NCBI GenBank assembly: GCA_021399405.1
Contig: JAAFKL010000032.1
Location: 1 to 38,551, forward strand
Source of the DNA: Candidatus Heimdallarchaeota archaeon
GTDB lineage: Archaea; Asgardarchaeota; Heimdallarchaeia; Heimdallarchaeales; Kariarchaeaceae
DNA length: 38,551 nucleotides
Direction of reading: 5' to 3'
This document shows, piece by piece, positions 25,706 to 33,424 of this stretch. The notes beneath the pieces were generated by a model. That model saw nothing but the letters and a program-made list of their open reading frames with translations. It was not told the DNA's origin and did no database searches. Position 1 is the stretch's first letter. Every line of letters starts with the position of its first letter. A program made the position numbers and the translations under genes.

Positions 25706-26425
25706 ATGACTGAAGCTGTAACAGAACAATCTATAGAAACGTTTTATCAAATAGAGGCTTCTCATTGGTCATTTATGCTAGCCTTGTTTGTTGGGTTTTT
25801 CATTGCTGATCAGTTGTATTCATTAATTGAGAATATAGCACCTATATTTATTGAAAAACTTAACGTATTCACCGGGAGTTATACCTACCCTGTTCTAATT
25901 TCCGTTATGATACTATTGGTGGTTAAATTGATTAGCCTCAAGCTACCTGAGATGAATATTAATCATAGACCCCAAACATGGGTTTGGATAACTGCAATTA
26001 TGATACTCAGTCATCCACTACTGCTATTTCAAAATAGAGAAAAATTAACAGTAGAATTTGAAATTTTTGGAATGATTAAGAGAACCTTTGATGGGAGTAA
26101 TGAACTTTTTGTATTTATCTTTAGTTCTACAATTTACATTTTCGCTGGATTTGGTGTGTTGCAGATATTGTATCTTAGCGAAAAAAAGGATAATGTTGAG
26201 AATAAAAAATTAAGCGAATCAATCTCTCTTGATAGACTTCCATTATACGGTGTGATTCTCATAATCATCTATTTTTTCCAGTCATTAGCTAGTTCTGGTC
26301 TTGAAGAAGTAGATTTTTCCCACTCTATTAAAATAATTATTTTTATCATTTTTAGTTCGGCTAGTATGCCAAATACAAAAGTGGACCCAAAGCTGGTAGA
26401 TCAATTAGATTCAAGAATAGAATGA
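25706..26425 (+). CDS. Polytopic membrane protein of unknown function
   Basis: A 239-residue protein with about six hydrophobic segments, at about 27-48, 60-80, 90-110, 130-155, 177-195 and 205-220. It has a polar loop with NKKLSESISLDR between segments 4 and 5. I recognise no family. Its 3' end overlaps the convergent UPF0173 gene by 15 bp, which means the last five codons are read on both strands. Confidence 0.6.
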   Translation: MTEAVTEQSIETFYQIEASHWSFMLALFVGFFIADQLYSLIENIAPIFIEKLNVFTGSYTYPVLISVMILLVVKLISLKLPEMNINHRPQTWVWITAIMILSHPLLLFQNREKLTVEFEIFGMIKRTFDGSNELFVFIFSSTIYIFAGFGVLQILYLSEKKDNVENKKLSESISLDRLPLYGVILIIIYFFQSLASSGLEEVDFSHSIKIIIFIIFSSASMPNTKVDPKLVDQLDSRIE

Positions 26426-27145
26426 TTGTGAGTCTTCACTATCAATAGTTGGAAATTCTACCGAATCACCTGGTTCTATAGCTTTAACTTCGATACTTGT
26501 TTCCTCTAGATGTTTCTTAAGTTTATCAGGTGTCCCGTTTAAAGGAGGAACAAATGTTCCCCAATGGATTGGAATAACTGCTCTTAAATTCATCATTTTT
26601 GCAGCATAAGCAGCTTGTTTAGGTCCCATTGTGTAATGACCACCTATTGCCAATAATCCGATTGTTGGACAATAAAGTTCCTTCGTGATATTCATTTCTG
26701 CTGTAACGCCAGTGTCACCACAATGATAGAAAATATTACCATCTGGGAAAGAAATCACATAGCCAGCTGCGGTGCCCATATACTGCATCCCATCATCATC
26801 GGAAAATCCTGCACTATGGCTGGAAGGGACCATTGCAATTTTAATTTCATTGTACTTGACGATACCACCAAAATTCATGCCTACTACGTTTTCAACTCCT
26901 TTTGATTGTAAATAAACACTCATCTCATGAATTACAGGAATCGTTGCAGGTTTGTACTCTTGTGCCAGTTCAATTGCATTCCCAAAATGGTCATTATGCC
27001 CATGAGTAATTAGTATAACATCGAGTTTATCAGGTTTGATCCCTGGTGATTTTGGATTATCAATCCAAGGATCGATAATTATTGTAGTTTCTTCATGCTC
27101 TAGTAAAACACAAGCATGACCTAGCCAAGTTACTTTGACTGTCAT
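26411..27145 (-). CDS. UPF0173-type metallo-beta-lactamase-fold hydrolase
   Basis: A 244-residue MBL-fold protein. The opening VTWLGHACVLLE, the zinc motif HGHNDH (48-53), later metal ligands in YHCGDTG, and a C-terminal IPIHWGTF match the UPF0173 family of metal-dependent hydrolases (related to UlaG-like enzymes). The physiological substrate is unknown. It is convergent with the membrane-protein gene (15-bp overlap) and divergent from the aldo-keto reductase gene. Confidence 0.93.
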   Translation of the reverse strand: MTVKVTWLGHACVLLEHEETTIIIDPWIDNPKSPGIKPDKLDVILITHGHNDHFGNAIELAQEYKPATIPVIHEMSVYLQSKGVENVVGMNFGGIVKYNEIKIAMVPSSHSAGFSDDDGMQYMGTAAGYVISFPDGNIFYHCGDTGVTAEMNITKELYCPTIGLLAIGGHYTMGPKQAAYAAKMMNLRAVIPIHWGTFVPPLNGTPDKLKKHLEETSIEVKAIEPGDSVEFPTIDSEDSQSFYS

Positions 27146-27345
27146 TGCTTACCGTTTATGCGCTTCTTATTTGATTATTTTCCAGTAATTATCAATTAAT
27201 GTACTGTCTGATATAATTTATCCTACAAATGTTATCGATTTACGAATTATGAATAATGATTTCAAGATTTATCTTGCAAAAATTTTATTCACAATTATAC
27301 ATAGCCTTCCTCTTTGATTTTAAACCATTGATAACATAAATAACC

Positions 27346-28326
27346 ATGGAATACGTATCACTAGGATCAACTGGTATGAAGGTCTCACCAATTTGTCTAG
27401 GAACAATGCAGTTTGGCTGGACAGCGGATGAGAAAGCATCTATTGAAGTAATGGACAAAGCTTGGGATTTGGGAATTAACTTTTTTGACACAGCTAACAT
27501 TTACACTACCTGGAGCGAGAAAAGTTACGGTGGAAAAACTGAAGAAATTATCGGAAGATGGTTAAAGAAATCTGGAGTAAGAAATGATTTAATTCTAGCA
27601 ACAAAAGTTCGTGGATCCATGGGTAAGAGACCGAATGATCAAGGCTTATCAAGAAGACATATTCATAATCAGATCAGAGGTAGCTTGAAAAGATTACACA
27701 CTAAATGGATTGATTTGTATCAATCCCATTTTTTTGATGATACGACACCAATTAAAGAGACACTGGAAGTATATACTGATTTAATCCGAGATGGAAAAGT
27801 GAACTACATAGGGGCATCAAACTATCCTGCATGGAAATTGGTAGAATCGATAAATGTTGCTCAAAAATATAATTTGGCCAGTTACCGAACAATGCAGCCA
27901 TATTATTCATTGGCTAGACGATTGAGATATGATGATGAGTTGCGGGAAGTCTGCGTTAAGTATAATGTCGGAGTGATTCCTTATTCACCACTAGCAGCAG
28001 GATTTCTCACAGGTAAGTATCAACCGAATCAGGATCTACCAGTGACTGATCGGGCTTCTGGTATAAAAAATCGATTTTTCAATGAGAGAGGCTGGAAAAT
28101 TCTAGCGACCTTGGAAGAAATTTGTCGTGATAAAGGAATAACCACAGCTCAAGGTGCACTAGCATGGGTCATGCATCGCCCAGGTATTACATCACCAATA
28201 GTAGGAGCAAATAGTGCAGAACAATTGGAAGAAACAGTTCAAGCCGTGGAAGTAAAATTTACCGAAAATGAGTTAGGGCAATTAGAAGCTGTTTCAAGCA
28301 TTGAATCCAACCTTACTATTTCGTAA
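27346..28326 (+). CDS. Aldo-keto reductase
   Basis: A 326-residue (beta/alpha)8 NADPH-dependent reductase. The catalytic tetrad is present: D48 and Y53 in FFDTANIY, K87 in ATKVRG and H128 in YQSHFFD. The SPIVGANSAEQLEE segment near the C-terminus is the cofactor-phosphate region. The domain resembles the YajO/AKR11-13 type acting on sugar aldehydes or small carbonyls. TTTTAAA at about 27318-27324 lies 22-28 bp before the ATG and may be the TATA box of a near-leaderless mRNA. Confidence 0.94.
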   Translation: MEYVSLGSTGMKVSPICLGTMQFGWTADEKASIEVMDKAWDLGINFFDTANIYTTWSEKSYGGKTEEIIGRWLKKSGVRNDLILATKVRGSMGKRPNDQGLSRRHIHNQIRGSLKRLHTKWIDLYQSHFFDDTTPIKETLEVYTDLIRDGKVNYIGASNYPAWKLVESINVAQKYNLASYRTMQPYYSLARRLRYDDELREVCVKYNVGVIPYSPLAAGFLTGKYQPNQDLPVTDRASGIKNRFFNERGWKILATLEEICRDKGITTAQGALAWVMHRPGITSPIVGANSAEQLEETVQAVEVKFTENELGQLEAVSSIESNLTIS

Positions 28327-28429
28327 TGAATAAAACTAGCTGATTTCTAATTATATTAAAATCTCACGTGAATATCTTTTCAGTTGAGAAAGGGTTTTTA
28401 TCATCGAATGTGTAGATTAAATTAATTAT

Positions 28430-28768
28430 ATGGATCTAGAAGCACAAGTTGATCAAATAATGGCTCGTGCGATTATGCATCTAATGGAAACTGCCGGTAA
28501 AGATGGAATAATAACCGACGAGGAACGAGAAGTTGTAGATAGCATTGAATTTTCTTTGAGATTTTACAAACAGATGCTTATTGACGCTTTAGAAGATGGG
28601 GAAATAACCCCTAACGAAAAGAAAATGCTTGAAGGAATGAAAGAGCGTATAATTAAAGAAGGTTATAATGTCGCTGAATTGGTAAATGGTGTCTCTAAAG
28701 ATGAGATGAATCTACTTATTTCTGTTATGTTATCACTTAAACTACCAAAAGTAACCAGATCGGATTAA
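28430..28768 (+). CDS. Small helical protein with duplicated DGxIT motif (TerB/EF-hand-like)
   Basis: A 112-residue, all-helical, acidic protein. It contains two copies of a D-G-x-I-T-x-x-E turn, 31 residues apart: D25-G26 in GKDGIITDEE and D56-G57 in EDGEITPNE. Each is followed by a helix, as in TerB-type or half EF-hand repeats. The acidic turns suggest a divalent cation site, but the function is unknown. A TTTTTATC box lies about 30-35 bp before the ATG. It converges with the DRTGG-protein gene, 21 bp apart. Confidence 0.7.
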   Translation: MDLEAQVDQIMARAIMHLMETAGKDGIITDEEREVVDSIEFSLRFYKQMLIDALEDGEITPNEKKMLEGMKERIIKEGYNVAELVNGVSKDEMNLLISVMLSLKLPKVTRSD

Positions 28769-28789
28769 TCCAAATAATATATTCATATA

Positions 28790-29842
28790 TTAATCCAAAG
28801 CAGAAAGGATTTTCTTGCAATCGACTTCTTCAAGAAATTTAATCCATGCATTTAGCCTTACGTCATCTGCGCTATGGACCGTACCATATACCGAAACACC
28901 AGTGAGTGTTTTAATAGTACTAAAGGTATCTCCAGCTACAACCATAATAGGAATCTTCCTATCTTCAGCTTTGGCTAACACTTGGGCAGGGGGCATTATT
29001 GAGCCGGTTAGAATCAGTACAGAAGTATCAGTCTCTAATGCAGCAATTGCCAGCTGAGGCCTATCTCCACCAGTTACAACAGCTTTGTTAACTGATTTCC
29101 TAAAATATTTTAACGCAGTCTCTGGAGTCATTGCACCAACCATGTAATTCTCAACTAATTTATCTGTATATTTTTTCCCTGCAATTATTTTACCATTAAT
29201 AGCATTTGTTATTTCTGCTACAGTTGGAGCAACCAAATCAGATCGATCTGGAACCATACCTAACATTTCAATATTATGTTTTGTTAATAAGGATGGACAA
29301 ATAATTGTTCTAAAATATTCAATATATTCCCCAGGAACCTGTGTGAGAACTCCACCAATTATGTCAACTTCAAATGTTTGAATGTATTTTGCCATAAGTA
29401 CAATTGAATCTACGTCATCCACAGTTTTACCTGATGCAATCATCAATAACTTAGCATTGAGTAATTTGGCAATATCTGGGGCTGAATAATTAAGAAATGC
29501 AAGATGATTGAGCGTCGGTGAAGATTCAATTATCAAGAAATCATATTTATCTCTCAAGAGAGTATATGCATCATTAATTTTCTTTGTAATTTCATCTTTT
29601 TGACTTTCTTCCATGTCGTATTCATATTGAGTAATCATCACTGGACAGAGAGTTGAAATATCATCATCCAGTCCCAATACTGTCTTTGCATTGACAGCAT
29701 CGGTATCTTCAGTTCTATCGGTGATAGGTTTGAAGTATCCAACATTTAGCCCATCAAGTCTGAATTTTTTGGCTAAAGCAATAGTGAATGTCGTTTTACC
29801 TGTTCCAGGTGATAACGATGTAATAAGTAAATTCTTTTTCAT
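28790..29842 (-). CDS. BioD-like P-loop ATPase with DRTGG domain
   Basis: A 350-residue protein. Residues 1-200 form a BioD/CobQ-type P-loop domain with SLSPGTGKTTF (9-19) and a conserved D-T-D (46-48). About 215-325 is a DRTGG domain of the kind found in the N-terminal half of long bacterial phosphotransacetylases, but no acetyltransferase domain follows. The start codon overlaps the end of the acetyl-CoA synthetase gene by 4 bp, so the two are translationally coupled. That pairing suggests regulation or support of acetyl-CoA/acetate metabolism; its biochemical role is inference. Confidence 0.9.
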   Translation of the reverse strand: MKKNLLITSLSPGTGKTTFTIALAKKFRLDGLNVGYFKPITDRTEDTDAVNAKTVLGLDDDISTLCPVMITQYEYDMEESQKDEITKKINDAYTLLRDKYDFLIIESSPTLNHLAFLNYSAPDIAKLLNAKLLMIASGKTVDDVDSIVLMAKYIQTFEVDIIGGVLTQVPGEYIEYFRTIICPSLLTKHNIEMLGMVPDRSDLVAPTVAEITNAINGKIIAGKKYTDKLVENYMVGAMTPETALKYFRKSVNKAVVTGGDRPQLAIAALETDTSVLILTGSIMPPAQVLAKAEDRKIPIMVVAGDTFSTIKTLTGVSVYGTVHSADDVRLNAWIKFLEEVDCKKILSALD

Positions 29843-32016
29843 TGTGCAAATCTCCTCCTAGCGAGATCGTTTGATATGGTAATTTTAACATCAACAGCGT
29901 TGATACCATCTTTGAATACAAATAGAGGATTAATATCTAATTCAAGTATTTCAGGGAAGTCTGTAACTAATTGGGATAAACGCTGAAGAGTCTCAACTGT
30001 GGCTTCTATATCATCTGGTTCTTCCCCACGCACTCCAACCATGATATTATGTATTCTTGTTTTTTGAAGCATCTTTTTGGCTTCATGTTCTGCTAAAGGT
30101 GCTAAACCAAATGAGATATCTTTTTGATAATTAGCGTATATTCCTCCAGAACCAATCATTATCAGGTGACCAAACTGTGGATCAACTGAAGCCCCTAGTA
30201 TCAATTCACGTCCAACTTTTGATATTGCTTGTATATCCATCCCAATCACCTTTGTGTGGGGGAAATATCTCCTAGCACTACCCATCATGGTAGTGAATTT
30301 TATCTTCAATTCTTCTGGATCCTTAATTCCAATTTCCACTCCACCAAAATCACTTTTATGGATAATATCAGGGGAGGTTATTTTCATAACAATCGGGTAG
30401 CCAATTTCTTCCGCGAATCTAAGTGCTTCGTTTAACGAAAAAGCTGTTTTAGTAGCAGGTGCAGAAATTCCGTAAGCGATTGCAATATCAATTGCTTCTG
30501 AACCAAGAAGTGTTACTCTTCCTTTATTCAAAACAGTTTCCAGTATTTCTTCTACCTTTTTTTTGTCAACCTCAAATATTTTAGGCTCAGCTGAAAATTC
30601 CTTTCGATGTTTCTTGATCTTGGCATATTGCCATAAACCATTGAGAGATGTTACTGCACGTTCAGGAAAGGAAAAACAAGGAATTCCATTTTCTTTTAGT
30701 AATTTACTGCCTTTAGCGAGATCAACTCCACCCATATAAGCAGCAGCTACAGGTTTTAGTGGGTATTGTTTATGAAAATCAATCAAGGCCTGTGCTGTTT
30801 TCACAGGTTCAGTCATACCTTGAGGTGTAATGATAAGAAGCACCATTGAAACATTCGCATCTGCCAAAACTCGATTCAGTGCGATAATGTACTCTTTTGA
30901 TGTACCGGTTCCCAATACATCTACCGGATTAATTGCTGAGGCTGCAGGAGGTAGTTCTTGCTGTAATTTCTCAATTGTATCTGGCGACAAAGAAGCTAAT
31001 TCCAAACCTGAAAATTCAGCATAATCGGTTGCAATAATGCCCGGTCCACCAGCGTTGGTTACTATACAGAGTTTAGGACTTTTGGGAAGAGGTTGACTAC
31101 TGAAAGCCGTAGCTGTGTCGAATAAATCTTGTATCGATTCTGCACGGATTACACCTGCTTTTTCAAATGCTGCAGTGTAAGCGGTATTTGCACCAGCCAT
31201 AGATCCCGTATGACTAGAAGCAGCTCTTGCACCAGCTTTGGACGAACCAGATTTTATAATGATAATTGGTTTGTCAAGACTTACTTTTTGACAAATCTTA
31301 ATGAATTGTTGACCTTTGTTAATTGCCTCGATATATGCCAAAATTGCAGTGGTCTGAGGATCATTCCCAAATTCTTCAATTAGTTCCACCTCATCTATAT
31401 CCAATTTGTTACCGACTGATACGAATTTGGAGAATCCTAGTTCCTCATTTAAACTCCAATCCAATATACCTGTGATCAATGCACCTGATTGACTTATAAA
31501 ACCCAGATTACCTTTGATTGACATTCTGGAGGCAAATGAACCATTTAATGGAGTATGAGAATCTAAAAGTCCTAAACAATTAGGACCAATTGCCCTGATT
31601 CCATATTTCTTCAACTGTTTGCCTAATTTTTGTTCCAGCTTAGCTCCCTTTGAACCGACTTCCTTGAAACCAGCGGTTATAATAACCACATACTTGATAC
31701 CTATCTTCCCCATATCATCAATAACATTCGATACAAATTTTGCTGGGACAGCTATAAACACAAGTTCTATAAATCCATCATAATCCAGCAAAGAACTATA
31801 AGCAGTATATCCTTGAACTTGATCGTCTTTAGGATTAATCGGAATTATTTTACCAGGATAATCAAATTGAGCAAGATTATGGACAACATCGTAACCTACC
31901 TTTCCAATTTTATTAGAAGCTCCGACTACAGCAACCGTTTCTGCAGTAAAAAATGTTGAAATCCCTCGATCGATCCTTTTCTTTTGTTTTGCTACTTTCT
32001 TCTTAACCACGATCAT
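29839..32016 (-). CDS. acdAB: Acetate-CoA ligase (ADP-forming), fused alpha-beta subunits
   Basis: A 725-residue acyl-CoA synthetase (ADP-forming). The alpha part (about 20-470) has the CoA-binding Rossmann segment VAVVGASNKIGKVG, the GPNCLGL motif (144-150) and the phosphohistidine H269 in ASSHTGSMAG. The beta part (about 500-715) is an ATP-grasp domain with YPIVMKI and SPDIIHKSDFGGV. The enzyme makes acetate (or another acid), CoA and ATP from acyl-CoA, ADP and phosphate. It is the main archaeal substrate-level phosphorylation step from acetyl-CoA. It is first in a two-gene operon with the DRTGG protein. Confidence 0.96.
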   Translation of the reverse strand: MIVVKKKVAKQKKRIDRGISTFFTAETVAVVGASNKIGKVGYDVVHNLAQFDYPGKIIPINPKDDQVQGYTAYSSLLDYDGFIELVFIAVPAKFVSNVIDDMGKIGIKYVVIITAGFKEVGSKGAKLEQKLGKQLKKYGIRAIGPNCLGLLDSHTPLNGSFASRMSIKGNLGFISQSGALITGILDWSLNEELGFSKFVSVGNKLDIDEVELIEEFGNDPQTTAILAYIEAINKGQQFIKICQKVSLDKPIIIIKSGSSKAGARAASSHTGSMAGANTAYTAAFEKAGVIRAESIQDLFDTATAFSSQPLPKSPKLCIVTNAGGPGIIATDYAEFSGLELASLSPDTIEKLQQELPPAASAINPVDVLGTGTSKEYIIALNRVLADANVSMVLLIITPQGMTEPVKTAQALIDFHKQYPLKPVAAAYMGGVDLAKGSKLLKENGIPCFSFPERAVTSLNGLWQYAKIKKHRKEFSAEPKIFEVDKKKVEEILETVLNKGRVTLLGSEAIDIAIAYGISAPATKTAFSLNEALRFAEEIGYPIVMKITSPDIIHKSDFGGVEIGIKDPEELKIKFTTMMGSARRYFPHTKVIGMDIQAISKVGRELILGASVDPQFGHLIMIGSGGIYANYQKDISFGLAPLAEHEAKKMLQKTRIHNIMVGVRGEEPDDIEATVETLQRLSQLVTDFPEILELDINPLFVFKDGINAVDVKITISNDLARRRFAQ

Positions 32017-32114
32017 CCCTAGACTGAGTGTGAATTCAATAAATTGAAGAGGTAATGTGAAATAAACATTATTCAGTGAAACTACACTATGTCCATTATT
32101 TTCTCATTTTTTTG

Positions 32115-32123
32115 TATATAAAA
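32115..32123 (-). promoter_or_regulatory. TATA box for the acetyl-CoA synthetase operon
   Basis: On the minus strand this reads TTTTATATA, the archaeal TATA consensus. It lies about 100 bp upstream of the start at 32016, which predicts a 5' leader of roughly 75-80 nt, longer than for most genes here. Confidence 0.55.
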
Positions 32124-32158
32124 CAGAACAAGTCCTATGTAACTATAATGAATTATTC

Positions 32159-32602
32159 TTACTTTTTATGTTTCTTGAATTGGTCAATTATTTTCTTAGC
32201 GTCAGGATCAGTCCCAATATAATCAACGAATTGATTTATGGTTTCTATTGTCTTCTTACTGATTGAATGTTCCATAGAGCAGGCATCAAGGACTGCAACA
32301 TCATCTGGAACACCAAGAGAATTCAGCAATGAATGCATAATAGTATAATTATCATGAACATTCTCTGCGATTTGCTTTCCTTTAGTGGTTAGCGTGATTG
32401 CCCCATATTTTTGGTGAGAAAGGAGCCCTTCTTCCGCCATTCTCTTCACAGCCTCTGATGTACTCGATAAACTGCGCCCCATAGTTTTTGCAACATCTGA
32501 CATCCTGGCTTTTCCAAGCTCAGCATCAAGAATATATATCCTTTTAAGATAATTTTCAGTAGTTTCGGTTACTTTCCCTGCCTTTGGTGGATCAACACTC
32601 AT
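32159..32602 (-). CDS. DtxR/MntR-family metal-dependent repressor
   Basis: A 147-residue two-domain regulator. The winged helix spans about 10-75 (ARMSDVAKTMGRSLSSTSEA is the recognition region), and the dimer/metal domain is 76-125. C108-S-M-E111-H112 aligns with C102/E105/H106 of DtxR. Cys here is typical of iron-type DtxR/IdeR proteins, since MntR has Glu. There is no C-terminal SH3-like domain. A perfect palindrome lies 16-30 bp before the start and just after the predicted transcription start, so autoregulation is likely. It would repress iron or manganese uptake genes when metal is bound. Confidence 0.93.
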   Translation of the reverse strand: MSVDPPKAGKVTETTENYLKRIYILDAELGKARMSDVAKTMGRSLSSTSEAVKRMAEEGLLSHQKYGAITLTTKGKQIAENVHDNYTIMHSLLNSLGVPDDVAVLDACSMEHSISKKTIETINQFVDYIGTDPDAKKIIDQFKKHKK

Positions 32603-32617
32603 CAGAACTTACCCCTT

Positions 32618-32632
32618 CATTGTGTCACAATG
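32618..32632. promoter_or_regulatory. Perfect palindrome, candidate operator of the DtxR-family gene
   Basis: CATTGTG-T-CACAATG is a perfect 7-bp inverted repeat around one base, 16 bp upstream of the regulator's ATG. With the TATA-like box at 32662-32670 it falls just downstream of the expected transcription start, a classic repressor position. Confidence 0.65.
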
Positions 32633-32661
32633 ATGGTTACAATAAGAATAAGTGATTCAAA

Positions 32662-32670
32662 CTTTAAAAG
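32662..32670 (-). promoter_or_regulatory. TATA-like box of the DtxR-family gene
   Basis: The minus strand reads CTTTTAAAG, about 60-68 bp before the start codon. The expected transcription start is near 32640, directly before the palindrome at 32618-32632. Confidence 0.45.
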
Positions 32671-32718
32671 ACTTCAGTTTAAGGTTTGACTTCGATAGAC
32701 GTTCGAGTTCTTGATAAC

Positions 32719-33333
32719 CTATCTCGCCATTATAATAGATTTAAAATCCGAAAAATGTTCAAAAAGTTCAGTAGGAATATCTACAGGATTATTTGTGTAA
32801 ATCCTAAAGTAACCAACATTGGGTGTATTGGTAAGAAATTTTGAATCAATTGTTTCTGAAATCGATTTAACATCAATTGCTATAGTTGTAATTAAATCCA
32901 GATTAATTATGTTTCCAATTTCCTGAAATACGTTTGGTGATAGCCGATCAAGAGAAAACTCACCCCACAGATTAATACTGAACATAATATATGGGAATTT
33001 TTGTGTTGTATTAAGAGGAAGACTATCAATTTCATAAATTTTGATAGTTGGGAATCGTCTGAAGAAAGAATCATTTTTAATTCTATTATCAAATCCTAAA
33101 TGCTTATCAATTATTTTATTTATCTTCAAGTTAAATTCGGATGCTTCTCCAAATTGGAAACGTCGAGGGTTCATGGGATCGATCTTTATATCATAATATT
33201 CTGCAAGCTCAACAAATCTTTCTAATTCGCCAAGATCAATATTTCTTTCTTTTTCATTCAACGAACTAAGATAACTCATTTCCTCTTTGGATAACTCCCA
33301 TGGATAATCATCAGAATCAATAAAATCTACCAT
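32719..33333 (-). CDS. Unknown 204-residue protein
   Basis: I do not recognise a family. The protein is mostly soluble and acidic at the N-terminus (MVDFIDSDDYPWELSKEE), with alternating strands and helices, no cysteine and no membrane segment. Patterns such as FPYIMFSINLWG and ITTIAIDVKSI suggest an alpha/beta fold. It has a strong TATA box of its own 34-41 bp upstream. It lies 91 bp downstream of the giant gene on the same strand, so it may belong with it, but nothing shows this directly. Confidence 0.65.
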   Translation of the reverse strand: MVDFIDSDDYPWELSKEEMSYLSSLNEKERNIDLGELERFVELAEYYDIKIDPMNPRRFQFGEASEFNLKINKIIDKHLGFDNRIKNDSFFRRFPTIKIYEIDSLPLNTTQKFPYIMFSINLWGEFSLDRLSPNVFQEIGNIINLDLITTIAIDVKSISETIDSKFLTNTPNVGYFRIYTNNPVDIPTELFEHFSDFKSIIMAR

Positions 33334-33366
33334 ATAATGACCTTTCTGATTATATATCTAAAATAG

Positions 33367-33374
33367 TATATAAA
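33367..33374 (-). promoter_or_regulatory. TATA box of the 204-residue protein gene
   Basis: The minus strand reads TTTATATA, an exact match to the archaeal consensus, 34-41 bp before the ATG at 33333. It indicates a leader of about 10-15 nt and transcription independent of the giant gene upstream. Confidence 0.6.
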
Positions 33375-33424
33375 CACCTATGGTAAAATCATGTAATTTT
33401 AAGAGGCTAATAACATTTAACTTT

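Noticed and set aside
28762..28801. Repeated ATTAATCCAAA and palindrome GGATTAATCC between convergent genes
   Set aside because: Short, AT-rich and overlapping the coding end; it could act in termination but nothing distinguishes it from chance.
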